DNA of 64,000 nt from Heliocidaris erythrogramma. Lineage: Eukaryota; Echinodermata; Echinoidea; Camarodonta; Echinometridae. The translations under genes were made by a program, and so were the position numbers. Shown one piece after another: positions 1 to 12,900 of the stretch (within the stretch, counting starts at the first letter, position 1; each line of letters starts with the position of its first letter). The stretch is from contig CM046853.1 of NCBI GenBank assembly GCA_025617745.1, positions 34,542,625 through 34,606,624 on the forward strand, written 5' to 3'. Below the pieces are notes generated by a model. It did not search any database, had not been told where the DNA came from, and saw only the letters and a program-made list of their open reading frames with translations.

Positions 1-1783
1 GGATGAACCCAGACAAAAGGAGTTCGTCCAAGCTTTGCGATTGTTCTGAAATTACGGCGTCCGGGTTGTGTCCGGGTTCATCGAGTATAATATAGTTGAT
101 TTCGAATAATTTGTTACATACCTGCGTGATAACCTGATGAGTGCAGGTCGAAAAGCTTCGTTATCATGTCTCTTTTTCGTGCCATATTAAAATAATTACT
201 CTTATAATCATGTCAGAATTTGTCGTACATTTAAGAGAGTCGCTGAATATATTCAGGAAGATCGCTTCAAAGCACTTTTAAATGTGTGCTATCATAAAAC
301 CAAGAATGGCTTGTAAATGTATGCATCAGTTTGGTATTTGTTTCTTTGATCTGTGAAGTTTCAGAATGAGCAGTCATATCTTTTATCCTTTTGTAAGGAA
401 TTTGGTGGAAGGCCTAAAAATTATGCCTGTTCTTGAAACTCGAGATCCAAATAAACTTTGGGTTAAACATCGACGTAAGAGATGGTATTAAGTATTTTCT
501 AAACTTTAATGGACCCCCTACATGAACTAATGTGGTGAAAATTTATAAATGATTATTGTCAGTCTACGTAAGATACATGTACTAACAGTGTGTGAAAAAT
601 TTGTTCCAAATGTCATTTAACACTGCCAAATTAGATGAAAATCTGTTTTAAGAAATGAACTAGAACTATATACTAAGTAATAGCACAGGTTGCAGATGTT
701 GAAATAATCAAATGCAATGCAAAAAGATTTTGACGAAAACTAAACAGGATACTGTGAGTCCATAGAAATACATATACATCTTGCAGAGATGCTGGTTGAA
801 ATATTGCTTCATTTTCATTTTCCTGATCATTAAGACATGATCGTTTCAACCAAAACCTCTACAAAGCCGTCGGCATTCGGTACCAATCACCGGAAAAAAA
901 TAAAATGTGTACAGCTAGAAAGTATAAACTCATGCTCAAAGAACTTTATCTGGCATTCTATAGGTCAACAGTAAAGGAGTACGAAGGAAATAAAGAAAAC
1001 ATGCAGGTGCTGGCGCGGAACCGAACTCCAAGTTGGGTTCTGCGTGAGCCCTTATCTTGGCGAGCATGTACCAGTGCGTCGATTAGTCTACTCACGAGTC
1101 CCTTTTACGCTTATAGAGAGTGTAATTAAGCTTACATAATACATCTTTATAGAAGTGAATTTGAAGCCCATATTTTGAATATAGTATAATGACATGGAAA
1201 CTCTAACATACAGAGCAAAATATATTTTTGGTGATTGTTACACTTTAACTCTTGCTGTGCCAGTGTCCCAAATATGTGACGAACAGACTAGGTATTGTCA
1301 ATCACACATTACTCCACCAAGGAACATGCATACGATGGTCAGTTTATTTTAATGTTACAGCCTAAATCAAGTACCGGTATTCCAAATATCTCAAGATTTG
1401 ATACCGTAGAAATTTGTGATAAAATTGTTGACTTGGTTCAGATGCTTTCTCACTGAGAAACAGAAACATAACAGACTCAATGGAAATTTTAAAATAATTT
1501 TCATGCATGAAAAGGATGAAAGTAATTAAAGTTAGAATGTTTGGTACCATTAGAAAGGGTGGTGATTTCCTACATAAATTTGTACTCAACATTTTGGTGT
1601 ATAAGACGTGTTTAGAGAAGTGCAGGAGTTTGGAAATGAAGCATTGTTTGTTCAATATTTGGTAATGTCTGGAAACAAGCAAAAGCCCATGGCACTGTAA
1701 GAGGTGAAGGTCGATCATGTGCCACATACATGTACATGTTGTTTTCCATGAATGCTGCAAGCTATAGTTGTATTAAAGGTATC
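1..1783. other. AT-rich sequence with no recognised gene
   Basis: Positions about 122-190 are the reverse complement of about 27355-27430, so this part is a dispersed repeat. A short foldback (GATGAACCC.. with GGGTTCATC) lies in the first 90 bp. The 74-codon frame at 905-1129 has no family features and I do not call it a gene. Confidence 0.5.
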
Positions 1784-1920
1784 GGGAGCAATTCATCAAG
1801 CGTTTTCTCAGTGATTTTTACCGACAACTGTTATAAGCTACTGAAATCCTTGCATCTCATTGGCTGAGAGCAAATATGTCGGTAAAAATCACTGACAAAA
1901 TGCTTGATGAAATGCTCCCC
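1784..1920. mobile_element. Foldback MITE, family 1, copy 1
   Basis: The ends GGGAGCA..TTCATCAAGCG and CGCTTGATGAAATGCTCCC-like sequence are inverted repeats, and an inner arm GTGATTTTTACCGACAA is also mirrored. The centre is AAATCCTTGCATCTCATTGG. Three other copies are in the window. Confidence 0.8.
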
Positions 1921-2736
1921 AGGTGGACAGATAAAGGCCTATTATGAACATCTCAAGGAATACCTTTAATGGTATTCTTTTTAAGTTTTTAAAATTTTCC
2001 TTGTTCATGAATACAGAAAAACGGTCATATTTTGGGTGTTTTGTACACATGCAGCTATTAATTTACAGTATTCTTGTACTGTACTTATATTATAATGCAA
2101 TATTTTCAAAGAAAGACTTTGTTTCCGAACTTTACATACTTTTTTTGTATTCAACTTTAATTGAAAAGCTTCACTTCCTATATGAGATGCTTGTAAAAAT
2201 TGTAAAGATTTGTATCATATCAGCATTATTGAGCAATATATCTTACATGCAATCAATTAAATCTGAAAATAGTTGATGGTTAAAAGAAATGTCATCTAAT
2301 AACTGGTCAGCTGGGTTTTATATTCAATTTTTAATATATATAATGATGATGCAATGACATTTTAGCATATTGTTTTACTTTTTCATAACATTGTGCAAAA
2401 CAAGATATATTCTGGTGCTCATTATGTTAGTATTATTAATACTATGCCTGTATAACTACCAGAAAGATTCCTTTTATGTCATGAAGTGCATAGATATCTA
2501 TTTTTGTATGTGGTTTAGGAACAATTAGTGAAGATTTATTAAACTTTGTTGATTGTACTGTTTGTGTACCTCAGTGCCATATGTGTCTTTATTACATGAA
2601 AATTGGTAGGAACATCCTGCATGTATCAGTAATTCAATGAACAACTGTTTTCCAGTATGTCAAAGTAATTCATGTGCATGAAAATGTTATACAGGCCTAT
2701 CATCATTTTCCCTCTCCTTCACCCCCCACCCTTTTT

Positions 2737-2772
<36 letters not shown>

Positions 2773-3280
2773 TGGTTGCTTCTTGTTTTTGCTCTTTTAA
2801 TCATCACTTTAGTCCCCTTGTCTTGACCTTTCGAGTGAATCTTCAAGAATATGATATGAGAAAAGCTAGCACAGTACTTTTAAAAACTCTATTTGTCTAA
2901 TGAAACCAACACAAAAAACCCTGGACGTTTTATCAGTATGGAGATATATGGTCTTTGCGTCATACAAACATCTGCATACATCTGTTGATGCAAACATCTT
3001 GTTTGCATCAACGTCATTTTTCTTTCTATCTTTCAACAAATTATTATTCTGGGTCATTTATACGTATTTACCTCTTCATTTTTTCTATCTTTCTCCGTCT
3101 CTGTTTTTCATTTATCCCTCATTATTTCAATTTCTTTTTGCTACTTATTTGCAACCCTTGTAACTCGTTATTCTTTCTTCCCATTTAAAGAATTCCTGTC
3201 GATTTCCAAAATACCAGGTTCTCTCGCTGCAACCTGGTACACAAACGTTGACGTACCAAGGAGTTATCTCCTTAATGGGA
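1921..3280. other. AT-rich intergenic sequence with a CT microsatellite
   Basis: No coding family was recognised. A (CT)n tract runs about 2737-2770. Open frames at 1944-2276 and 2900-3188 are AT-rich and lack motifs. Confidence 0.45.
2737..2770 (+). repeat. (CT)n microsatellite
   Basis: Uninterrupted CT repeats inside a longer pyrimidine-rich stretch. Confidence 0.9.
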
Positions 3281-4098
3281 TATACACTAAAGGAAAAAAG
3301 AAACTTATAAAAGTTCAAGAGATCACCAAATTAAATTCTCTGCATGGAAATGTACCAAATTTGGATATAATGTTGATTCAATGCATGGCTTTAAATGACA
3401 GTCAATAACAAAAAGTTTTCTTCAATGCCACAAAAGAAATGTGCACTGAAACAAAGGACTCTCTAATCCCAAAGTCACAAAGATAAACTGCAGTCTTGTA
3501 CACCATATGCATGTCAATGAATGAAACAAAAGAATTTCAAAAGGGATTTGCACCCCTCGAGCAAGAGGATATTGATGTTCTGCCATGGTTCGCCCGTTCA
3601 CCAGACCTTTCCCCAATTGAACATCTCTGGGAAGAGCTTGGTCGACGTGTGTCAAGGCGTGACAATCAACCCATCAATAGGAGACGCTCATTGCAGCACT
3701 GCAAGAGGAATGGAACAATGTTCCCCAGGCTACCATCGCGAATCTGATCGGAAGCATGCGAAGACGGTGTACAGCTTGCCAGCAAGCTAGAGGTGGACAT
3801 ACTGGCTATTAATCTGTTTGGATATGAACTTGCAAATCCCTTTTGAAATTCTTTTGTTTCATTCATTGACATGCATATGGTGTACAAGACTGCAGTTTAT
3901 CTTTGTGACTTTGGGATTAGAGAGTCCTTTGTTTCAGTGCACATTTCTTTTGTGGCATTGAAGAAAACTTTTTGTTATTGACTGTCATTTAAAGCCATGC
4001 ATTGAATCAACATTATATCCAAATTTGGTACATTTCCATGCAGAGAATTTAATTTGGTGATCTCTTGAACTTTTATAAGTTTCTTTTTTCCTTTAGTG

Positions 4099-4102
<4 letters not shown>
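3281..4102. mobile_element. Tc1/mariner-like internal-deletion element with ~270-bp inverted repeats
   Basis: The left arm 3281-3552 is mirrored by 3831-4102 almost base for base, starting TATACACTAAAGG. Between the arms is the end of a Tc1-type transposase. The outer bases are TA, as expected for this superfamily. An AT dinucleotide run follows the right end. Confidence 0.85.
3559..3812 (+). pseudogene. Tc1-like transposase C-terminal remnant
   Basis: EDIDVLPWFARSPDLSPIEHLWEELG is written here only by its markers: LPWFARSPDLSP and IEHLW, the region holding the last acidic residue of the DDE triad. After about RRD the frame shifts, and ALQEEWN..IANLIGSMRRR continues in another frame to TAA at 3810-3812. 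The N-terminal two thirds, including the DNA-binding domain, are missing. Confidence 0.85.
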
Positions 4103-4132
<30 letters not shown>

Positions 4133-6060
4133 CAGATTTAGTCAAGTCAGTAAAGACCTTTTTGACCCCTAATTTGCAAAAGGCTTTTTGACGGTTTTAA
4201 TGGTATTTAACATCAGGAATAACATACTAAAGTCTAAGAAAATCGCTCCGGAAATTAGTTATTTTTATAATGGCGTCCAAGATGGCCGCCAGTATGCCTA
4301 CCATAAATCATGAAATATCCTAGAGATGTCATTTTGGTGTCTATACCTATAGTTTTTTGGGGTCGAGAAATCCATTCAGACCACTTGAAATGTGTTATGG
4401 CAGTCGGTTACCCAGGAAACCCAAGATGGCGTTCAAAATGGCCGCCAATTTCCTAAACATGACCAGAAGTGAGTAACTTTTTGCCTTGGATGAGTTTAAA
4501 AGTGTATTTTAGGTTTCAGGATATTCATTGATAAAAGGATACGCAGTAAGGTATAAGAAAAGGGATTAAATTAGCTATCTATTCAAGACAATAGTGAGCT
4601 TTCGAACGTGTGGACTTTGAACGCCGTCCTAGATCTTCCCAGCTACAATGGACTGCGTTGCGTTAGCTGCATACCGCGCTTTGAGTAAAAACGGCTCACC
4701 CGTTCACTGGCTTCTCCCTTGTCCACTAGTCAGATCGAGAACGCGTCAAACATGGTTTTGCCGTCTTCTCTAAAACGTGAACCTCGCTTCACCCACTAGG
4801 GAAGTGCACTGGGTATACACTAGTACTTTGGTAGCCTTAAAGGGCAATCCAACAGTGGTAATAAGTTGATTTGTGTGAAAGCAGAAAAATCCGAAAAACA
4901 TGATGGTGAAAGTTTGAAAGAAATCGGACAAGGAATAAGAAAGTTATGGATGTTTGAAAAATTTTATTCAATTTCTTAGGGGGTCATATTGTACCCTTTT
5001 GATATTTAGCAGAGTCGAAATTCATCCCCTATTTGGCATACTTTCGAGCACATTTCCCACCAAATATGATCCCTTTCAGTGTTCAAAAACGGGTGTACTA
5101 AATGGGCTCTAAATACAAATTTATTTATGGCTTATTGAGTACACATTCACAAAAGCCACCCTATATTTTCGCTAATGAAAAAATACAAGGTACGCATTCA
5201 CATGTTCGCAAGCATCGTAAACATGGTAAAATACATGTATGTCCATTTTTATGTCAAATTTCTTCCTCTTTTAAATCCGCGAACATCGATCCCTAGCCCT
5301 TAAAGTGACAGTAAACTGAAGCGTCTAATGGCGCCATCTTTTGGCAGGATTTGAAAAGTGTCTGTGCCTCTCATTTTCCCATCATGCCCCATTCTAGTTT
5401 GTAGAAGCTTAAAAATCTACCTGTAGGTAATTTTCCACATTTGCAAAGTCAAAAATAACAGTTTGAAATATAAAATGTTTCTATTATCCAAACAAGATGT
5501 TTGTCAAAATTCCAAATAAATTTCCAGATTATAACTGTAAGATGGCACTGTTCCAGTTAATGCCAGTTTAATGCCACTTTAAAATTACCCCCTTTAAGCC
5601 AAATTTCGTACTATCATGCCAGGGTATACAATGAAGTCGGTTCAAATATCTTGTGAAGAAACATTTGACCGATTTATACTGATGTAAATAATTCACTCTG
5701 CTTTTATTTTTTTTTCGTTCCATAATATTGTATTTATCTTTTTTATATTTAATAGTTATGTATACGTGTATATATATATATATAAAATACTGATTTCCAC
5801 TCGAAATTTCTTTTATTTCATCAATCTTATTTTGTAATCTTAGCTCAACTGTATAAAATGTACATATGTTTTGTTAAGCAGTTTTCTCCTTCTCAAACAT
5901 GCAGTTACTTTGATTAATTAAACGAAAATATTTTTTTTAAAACATATACTATTGTATCATTATTCGATTAGGGGGTCTACATCAAACAAGCTAAGCTTTT
6001 TAGTAGATCCCTCCACATATCCTTTTGTCATCTTTCTATGTCATATCCATGTATTCTCTG
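4103..6060. other. Intergenic sequence with diverged repeats
   Basis: A TA-repeat run is followed by 4142-4560, which holds two similar blocks with ATGGCGTCCAAGATGGCCGC (4269) and ATGGCGTTCAAAATGGCCGC (4427). 4840-5300 starts AAAGGGCAATCC and ends near AGCCCTTAAAG, possibly another element. No gene is recognised. Confidence 0.5.
5303..5582. repeat. Dispersed repeat, copy 1 (pair with 54445-54735)
   Basis: It runs from AAGTGACAGTAAACTGAAG to GCCACTTTAA. The second copy shares TTTGAAAAGTGTC, CTCATTTTCCCATCATGCCC and TTTGAAATATAAAATG in the same order. The ends are weakly inverted. Confidence 0.75.
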
Positions 6061-6135
6061 TAATTTGTACATATTGTTTATTGTAAATGTGGAATCTGAA
6101 TAAAATCAAATCAAATGAAATCAAATCAAGTCAAG
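6040..6135 (+). mobile_element. LINE 3' tail with AAATC repeats
   Basis: TTTATTGTAAATGTGGAATC is followed by AATAAAATCAAATCAAATG and more such units. This is the typical 3' end of a truncated CR1/L2-like LINE. Confidence 0.6.
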
Positions 6136-6266
6136 TCAATATAACTTGATTCCACCGAGATAAGGGTATTTTATGGATCACTGAGTTGAGCTAGGGCAAA
6201 GATCAGCTGACTGGCAAATAGGAAATGGTGCTGAATATAGGCATATTACTGAGCTATCACTTTACA

Positions 6267-6345
6267 AACAACCAGGCTGCATGAAAGTTGTGACTAAAAA
6301 CCAGGCTGCATGAAAGTTGTGACTAAAATACAGTCTGCATGTAGC
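6267..6345 (+). repeat. Short tandem duplication (unit about 35 bp)
   Basis: AACCAGGCTGCATGAAAGTT and its continuation occur twice, with a diverged third start. Confidence 0.8.
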
Positions 6346-7221
6346 AGCTGACATGACATTTGTAATCATTAACCTGCCATTCGTATATAAGTTGGTAAGT
6401 AAATAAAATTTCTTACCCTTTTCTGTTACAAAGAAATTTACTACATGCAGTACATGCATGTATACTCTTTCCTCCAAAATTTATTTACCTCTCCTTGTAT
6501 ATATCTATCACGCTCCCCCGGCCCGTGCACGTCCACAGGCCCCATGAGTTCGCTGTGTATATAGTTGCCGCAGAGATAATAGATATAATCAACCCATTGA
6601 CAGAAGACTGATGACATGAGGCTAGACCCTACCGTATAGGCTTTTGTGGCGTTATTTAGAGTTAAAATTTATATAACTGATCAGACAAGTTCTTTATAAA
6701 CTACTAAATAAATTAACCTTAACAACAACATTCATTCTAGATCAAGATTCATTCATATATTGACACAATTTTGATATCTTTATCATAAACATGGGGAGGA
6801 CTAGTTTCATGCTTTTAATAGCAATCTTCAGGCAAAATGTTTTGAAATTTTGCCTGAAAGCATGAAAAGCATGAAACTCGGAGTAGCAAATAGAACCATG
6901 TGTTAGTGTGCATTCTTTGTCTTTGTCTATATATATATATATATACAGTGCGTATCAAAAAAAAAGTATATCCAACTTTGGTAGCTTTTAACTAAACAGT
7001 TAAAACCTCTGTGGGCTTAAAATCTATTTTATATTAAAAAACAACTTATATACGCTGTCAAATGCTACCTTATTCATAACCGTGCTGCAACAGATGACTG
7101 AGCAGCAGGCTTTTCAAAAAGTATTGTCAAAGTCCTCTTGTACCAAGTTTGGGCTGAAGCAACGAATGTGGATCAAAACCAATATGCATTTGTTATTCCA
7201 GTTTGAAAACAATTGCTTAGT

Positions 7222-7337
7222 CAGAGGCAGCGGAACGTCGAACTCGGATAATGGAAGTGGAGTGGCACCTATTCTCCGCCAAACAAAAGCTGCACCCCCG
7301 CTTTCATTGTCCGAGACCAATGTTCCGCCGCCTCTGC
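7222..7337. mobile_element. Palindromic MITE, family GAGGCGGC, copy 1
   Basis: CAGAGGCAGCGGAACGTCG at the left is mirrored by CCGCCGCCTCTG at the right, with CTCGGATAATGG and CATTGTCCGAG inside. Copy 2 is at 28462-28592. Confidence 0.75.
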
Positions 7338-7814
7338 ATGTGCTTATAGTTATTCAGTTGATTTTGTGCGTATGAATAGAAAAGGTTTAATGTCAACTTA
7401 AACTCACTAATAGGCTTATTACAAGCAAAAATTATGATATTTTCTTTGCCATGCTGACACAATCTCAGTTTCATCCGCATCCCTCATTTAAGGAAAGCCT
7501 TTTTATTTAGTCATTCAAAATGGACAAAGTTTATTTGGGAAGCTTTTTTTAATGAAAGTCTACTATCTAAGTATGAAGTTTTACATATTTGTTATTGCAT
7601 GCATAGCTAAATGTAAGACAGTAAAGTAGAGTAAGATAGCTTTAATTTGGTACCAAATTTGTACCCATATGACGAGTTTTGACAAAAACAATATTTTCCC
7701 AAAATTGCTGTAAATTCAAAATTATCCACTGACATTGGACTAAGCGTGAAAATACAGTTTTGGCATTTTTAATGGCTAATAACTGAAAAGCTATAACTCT
7801 TCTCAAACTGAGGT

Positions 7815-8160
7815 CTTCGCATTGTAAAGCTGTTCAAAGATACCAAGTTACTTGGAGTAAGTTTTACGAAATCTCCTTCATCAATATTCTCACAATAATG
7901 TCGTGATTATCAAATTAGATTTTCCCTTTTTGCAAACTCAAGGCCACAAATCTGTGTGTATCAGTAATTAATTCAGAACACAACAATATTATTGTGCATT
8001 GCACCTGTCAATTCTTTTACTGTCCAGTTCCATTAATGATTCATGACTCCGAGTTTCGCATTGTAAAGCCGGGTTTCGCATTGTAAAGCTGTTCAAAGAT
8101 ACCAAGTTACTTGGAGTAAGTTTTACGAAATCTTTTACGAAACTGTGTATATATATATAC
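7815..8160 (+). repeat. Local duplication of a 60-bp segment
   Basis: TTCGCATTGTAAAGCTGTTC through GTTTTACGAAATC occurs at 7815-7875 and again at about 8070-8132. A partial extra copy at 8055 and a doubled TTTACGAAA follow. Confidence 0.8.
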
Positions 8161-8375
8161 AGCCCTGGAAAAAAATTATTAGACCAAGCTTCTGTAATAA
8201 GGGTACAAAAATATGCGTACAAAATTAGAAAAATGATTTGTCTTTGTATTTCATTGAATGAATACCAAATTCCAGCAATGATATAACTTGCTATGATGTA
8301 ATTTTATCTCCTTCTTACCACAAATATAACACTATCAATAACCATGCTTGGTCTAATAAATTTTCCATGGCTGTG
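8160..8375. mobile_element. Tc1-like MITE, family CAGCCCTGG, copy 1
   Basis: CAGCCCTGGAAAAAAATTAT at the left is mirrored by ATAAATTTTCCATGGCTG at the right, with TTAGACCAAGC on both arms. TA precedes the left end. Copy 2 lies 380 bp away in reverse order. Confidence 0.85.
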
Positions 8376-8757
8376 CATGTATTATATATATATATGCGTG
8401 TGTGCGCGCCTATATACTACCTGGTACTGTATAAGGGTCAACGGGCATGAAATCAAAACTGTTTCATATCTAACCGGCTAAAAGTGTTTGATAAATTATA
8501 TTACGCGTTGTGTAATTCAGAAGATAAAACTGTGGAGAAAGCTGCACAAAATATGTATTTGATTCTTAAATTATATCTAGATAAAGAAAACTAAAACCCT
8601 TCTTTTTTGTCATTATGGCAGTATAATGGTAATCATATACTGTAGGCATCTTTATGAAACATCAAGAAAATTGCATCATAATAGAATAATCTTAGTAATT
8701 TGGTCTTATTTTCACAGGGTAGCCACATCACTCTTCCTGCGGGCCCCCTGGACTATA

Positions 8758-8957
8758 CAGCCATGGAAAAAATTATTAGACCAAGAATGGTTACTGAAAG
8801 TGTTATATTTGTGGTAAGAAGGAAATAAAATATCATAAAAGCAAGGTACAATTGCTGGAATTTGTTATTCATTCAATGAAATACAACGACAAATCATTTC
8901 CATTAGTTTGAATGCATATTATACAGAAGCTTGGTCTAATAATTTTTTCCAGGGCTG
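8758..8957. mobile_element. Tc1-like MITE, family CAGCCCTGG, copy 2
   Basis: CAGCCATGGAAAAAATTATT and AATAATTTTTTCCAGGGCTG are inverted ends, with TA on both sides. The inside matches the reverse complement of copy 1. Confidence 0.9.
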
Positions 8958-9077
8958 TATATTACCCCAGCATTGCCAGGTACACACGAATGTGCATTGA
9001 GCAAAACACCTTTTCGAAGGATGTAAGCACCGGGAAAGGATCGAACTGGGCCGGTTACCTCTCGTATAAGAGTCGAG

Positions 9078-9195
9078 AGACCGCTTCTGTAATTTATACA
9101 AATTTATGCACATGTATTCTCTGAGCACCTAGTGACGAGCTATTTCATGAACCTGCTTTTTAACAAATGAGCCTCAATGCTTGCATACATTATTT
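9078..9195. repeat. Dispersed repeat, copy 1 (pair with 20560-20686)
   Basis: AGACCGCTTCTGTA through TGCTTGCATACATTATT is shared with copy 2, including CTCTGAGCACCTAGTGACGA. On the minus strand, 9010-9085 upstream has a GTTCGATCC stretch like a tRNA B box, so this may be a tRNA-derived SINE. Confidence 0.7.
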
Positions 9196-9746
9196 GTTGA
9201 TGTGTCCGGCAAGCTTTCAGGTTGTCAAGAACAACCTTTGTTTGAAAGGTATCCATAAAATTTGCAATATTACCGAAGCGGTCTATTAGGAGCCTTCAAC
9301 AATATACAGAACACCACAGTGACAGTGCTCCCATAGTAATGAAAATAATGAAAATAAATGTATTCCTTGTATTTTATATGTATATTATCTATCAAAATCA
9401 TGCTCTATATAATTCCCGAAGAAATGGATAGGTTATAGGTCTTTGAATCCATATCAGATATTGAGGGATATTATGCATTACATGCAGACAATCTTCCATG
9501 AAATTAACAAAACAGTTTACTGATGAAAAGCGAAACAGATGGTAACCATTTATCATGTTTATGAATCAATTCAGTGTTATGTTCATTTTTTAATGTTTGA
9601 TTACCTGTCCGACTGAAATATTCTAAATTGCTGGTACCTAATTATGATATTCTCCAGATACACAACAGGGGATTTGTCCCGCGATCTTATCAGGATTAGC
9701 CAAGGAATTCTGGGAGAATACTTATACATGCATCAGTCTGTGAAAG
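9196..9746. other. Upstream region of the SLC49A4-like gene
   Basis: AT-rich sequence where I see no repeat family or clear TATA box. The promoter and 5' UTR must lie here or further up if there are noncoding exons. Confidence 0.4.
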
Positions 9747-9969
9747 ATGTCAGGAGATTCCGAGAGAAAACGCCTCTTACCCCAAAATGGAACAGAAGAA
9801 GACCCTGAAGGAGACCTTCAAGCCAGGACGCCAATTAATGCTCCCACTCAGAATCAGAATACTGAGTACGTCGTGTGTAAAGAGCGGTGGTACATTTTGG
9901 CCATTTTCTCAGCTCTGGCACTTCTCTATTTGTGTAATTGGAACACCTGGGGACCAATACAAGCCACAG
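9747..9969 (+). CDS. SLC49A4: SLC49A4-like exon 1 (residues 1-74)
   Basis: Start codon, a 40-residue cytosolic tail rich in polar residues, then TM1 (about 48-65) and NTWGPIQ. The donor is CACAG|GTAAG, phase 1. Confidence 0.9.
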
Positions 9970-12900
9970 GTAAGAATACTACTGAATTTGAATTTGTTGT
10001 ATTAACTCAAGGAAATACTTTTGTGTTCTGATGCTTGTTAAAGGCCCAAATTCAATTATAAATTTATAACTTGTCTGTAAAAGCAATTAAAGTCCGTTTG
10101 AACTTTATTTACCCAATATAGGCCTATTCCGAAAGTTGAGGATTGGGGAATATGAATATATAAATGTTAATATATAATAGGCAATTTCTTGAATGTAATG
10201 CTATAAGGTATGCCTATACCACAAGTTTGAAAGCATGCACCGTACGTACATCAGGTCAGTCAGGGTGTTTATTTAGACAGAGTGCACAGTGATAATTCTC
10301 CAGTTCAAAATCCAAACCCAGGTCAAATTGACATATCATTGTTCAGGGGTGTATATAGCATGGATCCAACCACTGAAGGGACACTGGCAATCATGTCGGG
10401 GAGGGGGGGGGGGGGGGTACATGTCTTACTTGTCGAATGGAAATCACATTTACAAGGCCAAACGATCAGGGGGAAGATGTGGAATGAAGTACTCTCTTCT
10501 TTGAATATATCATGAAGAAATTAAATGTGAGAAAATTACAATGCCCCGACATTTATTTTTTATGATATATTCAATTTACTTCAATCCTATCAATTATGAT
10601 ATTATAACTCTCATCTTTGTTTACCCCTCCCCCTTTCTTTTTTTCATTGTTCTTATTCTTTCATTTTATGAGGAGGTGGAACATGGCCCTGTGCACCCCT
10701 CATTGTAGCTATGTATATTATGCCAGTGTCAGATAATTACGTATTGTCAGTTCATCGTTTTAAGTGATTATTCTGATTTCCTGTAGCATCTGCGGTTCTA
10801 CACTGGAGCCCAGGTCAGTTCGCCTTGCTAGCCAATTGGGGTCCCTTTTCATTCCTGACATCTGCTTTCTTCTTTTCATGGCTTCTCCATGCCAAAGGTC
10901 AGTATGGAATCCAGTGACATACTTGCCAATCTTCCAAAGCTAAAACTAGGAAAAGGGGGCAAAATATAATGTACTTTGTAAGCTTATGACACAGATTTTT
11001 TTTCTGAAAACATTCTGCGAATCTAACGCTCGGAACATTAGTTTGAAGGCCCAAAATAGGAATCATTCCTCCAAAATGGGAATGACTGGCAGCCGTGCAG
11101 TGTATCCACCATTAATGTCATATTTCTTCAAACAGATATGTGTATCTTATGTAAAAAAAAATCCATTCAAAGGACATTTTTTTTTTAATTGAGTTCTGGG
11201 AAAGGTGAAAAAATAATTTATGAACTTTATCATTCCTTCTATGTCAGTTTGGAAGAACATCATAGTAGAAAAATCCCCTGAAAAGGATTGCTCTTCAAAT
11301 GCCCTCATATACGAAATATGACTACAGATAGCTGAAAAACGGTTTGGGACGGAACATATATAACTAATGTTATATATTTCCATAATGTCGTGTAATGCTC
11401 TGTTTAGGACCCCATTGTAAATTAGCCCTCGAGCTTTCATGGGTCATCCTGTCAAGCTTCTATGAATTTTCTATTTTATGTATGTGTATATTTGAACTTG
11501 ACAAATAAATCAAATCAAATCAAAATTCATGTCACCTGTGTGTGTAGTCCCATACAAGCATTTCTGTGTGTAGTACATGTGCTTTTCAGTGAGATTGGGT
11601 GAATTTCTTATATATTTGATGATTACAAAACAAGACAAGACAGTTATTATGTAGACATGGTCAACCTTTCCCAGTTGTTTTGAGACAGTTTCTTTCACAA
11701 TGTAACTGCGTGACCAGAACTCGACTTTATCTTTAAAGTGAAGTAAAACAAGCTCAGGTAAAATCTATATGTGAAGTCATTTTCCTGCATTGAATCCAAA
11801 GAAAAGATCTGTACTCATGAATGTTGAATAATTAATATCTCTGTAAAACTTTCTTAGTGTGTATAAGAAATTCATCGGATGTAAATAGATGCATATCGAG
11901 ACTGGTGGTGATAGTGTGTGTCAAAGGCCTACATATGTATCTTGTACTTTAACCATTATATTTTGAATGTCTAAAACGAAATGATTAGCATGTATGCTTG
12001 CAGAAGAAATGAGTGCAGCGTTATATTTGTACTTTGTGTGGTATCTTGTAGGTCTACGGGTATCAGTTCTGCTCTCAGGAGGATGTCTTCTTATTGGATG
12101 TGGCATAAGATGCATCCCTGTACCCATCTCTATGATGAAATGGTATGATCAGTCAAAAATTGTTTTAGTTACTTGAACTTCGTTGTTTCAAACAGTGCTT
12201 GTCTCCATTAGAGAGATTCTCAATCGCAGATTGTGGACGTGTTTATCCACGAGAGGCACCGTGATCGTTAGCTTATCATGCCGTTGTCCCCCGGGGCGCA
12301 AACTTCGGACAGACTGTTCGCCGCGCAACATGCATGCATGCATGCTCCGCCTGAGCTCAAGCTCTCGTGCGAGATTCGGTCGGCTCCGTGCAGTCCGAAA
12401 TGTAATCCCAGCAGTCCGACGGACGCGTTCGACGCACAAACTTTGTGTACGAGTGAATGGGGCTTACGCAATCCTGACTTTCCCCACGGCCGATTTAAGA
12501 AAGTTTTTTTAGATAGAGAATGCAGGGGGGGGGGGGGCATGCCAGATCCCCCTCTCTGTTTTTGCCTGTTACATGTATGGGTTTCTGTGTACTGGCCCCC
12601 TTTTTTTCTGGCAACCTTTTTTTTTTTGATTGTCAGAAATTTATGGATATTGAACCCCTCATTTACATAATCCTGGATCCACCTTGAATTTGCCTTCTAA
12701 TTTTGCTTAATTGACATGTATAGCATGAAAAGAAAAATATTAAAGATTACATGGTGTAACCCTGAAAAACTAAACCTACAATTCCAAAATATTATTGTCA
12801 ATTTGAAGAAGAAAATGTGATGAATTTAGCCCTTAACTAATTTATGTCATGAAAGTGTTAACTGGAGTGGAAATCCACTCTTAGGAGTCATCTGTTTTAA

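Noticed and set aside
905-1129. 74-codon frame
   Set aside because: No domain, no splice partner and no similarity I can name; a frame of this size is expected by chance.
12183-12670. Overlapping frames of 80-130 codons in the GC-rich patch
   Set aside because: Several frames on both strands are open at once, none has a recognisable domain, and the region is an SLC49A4 intron.
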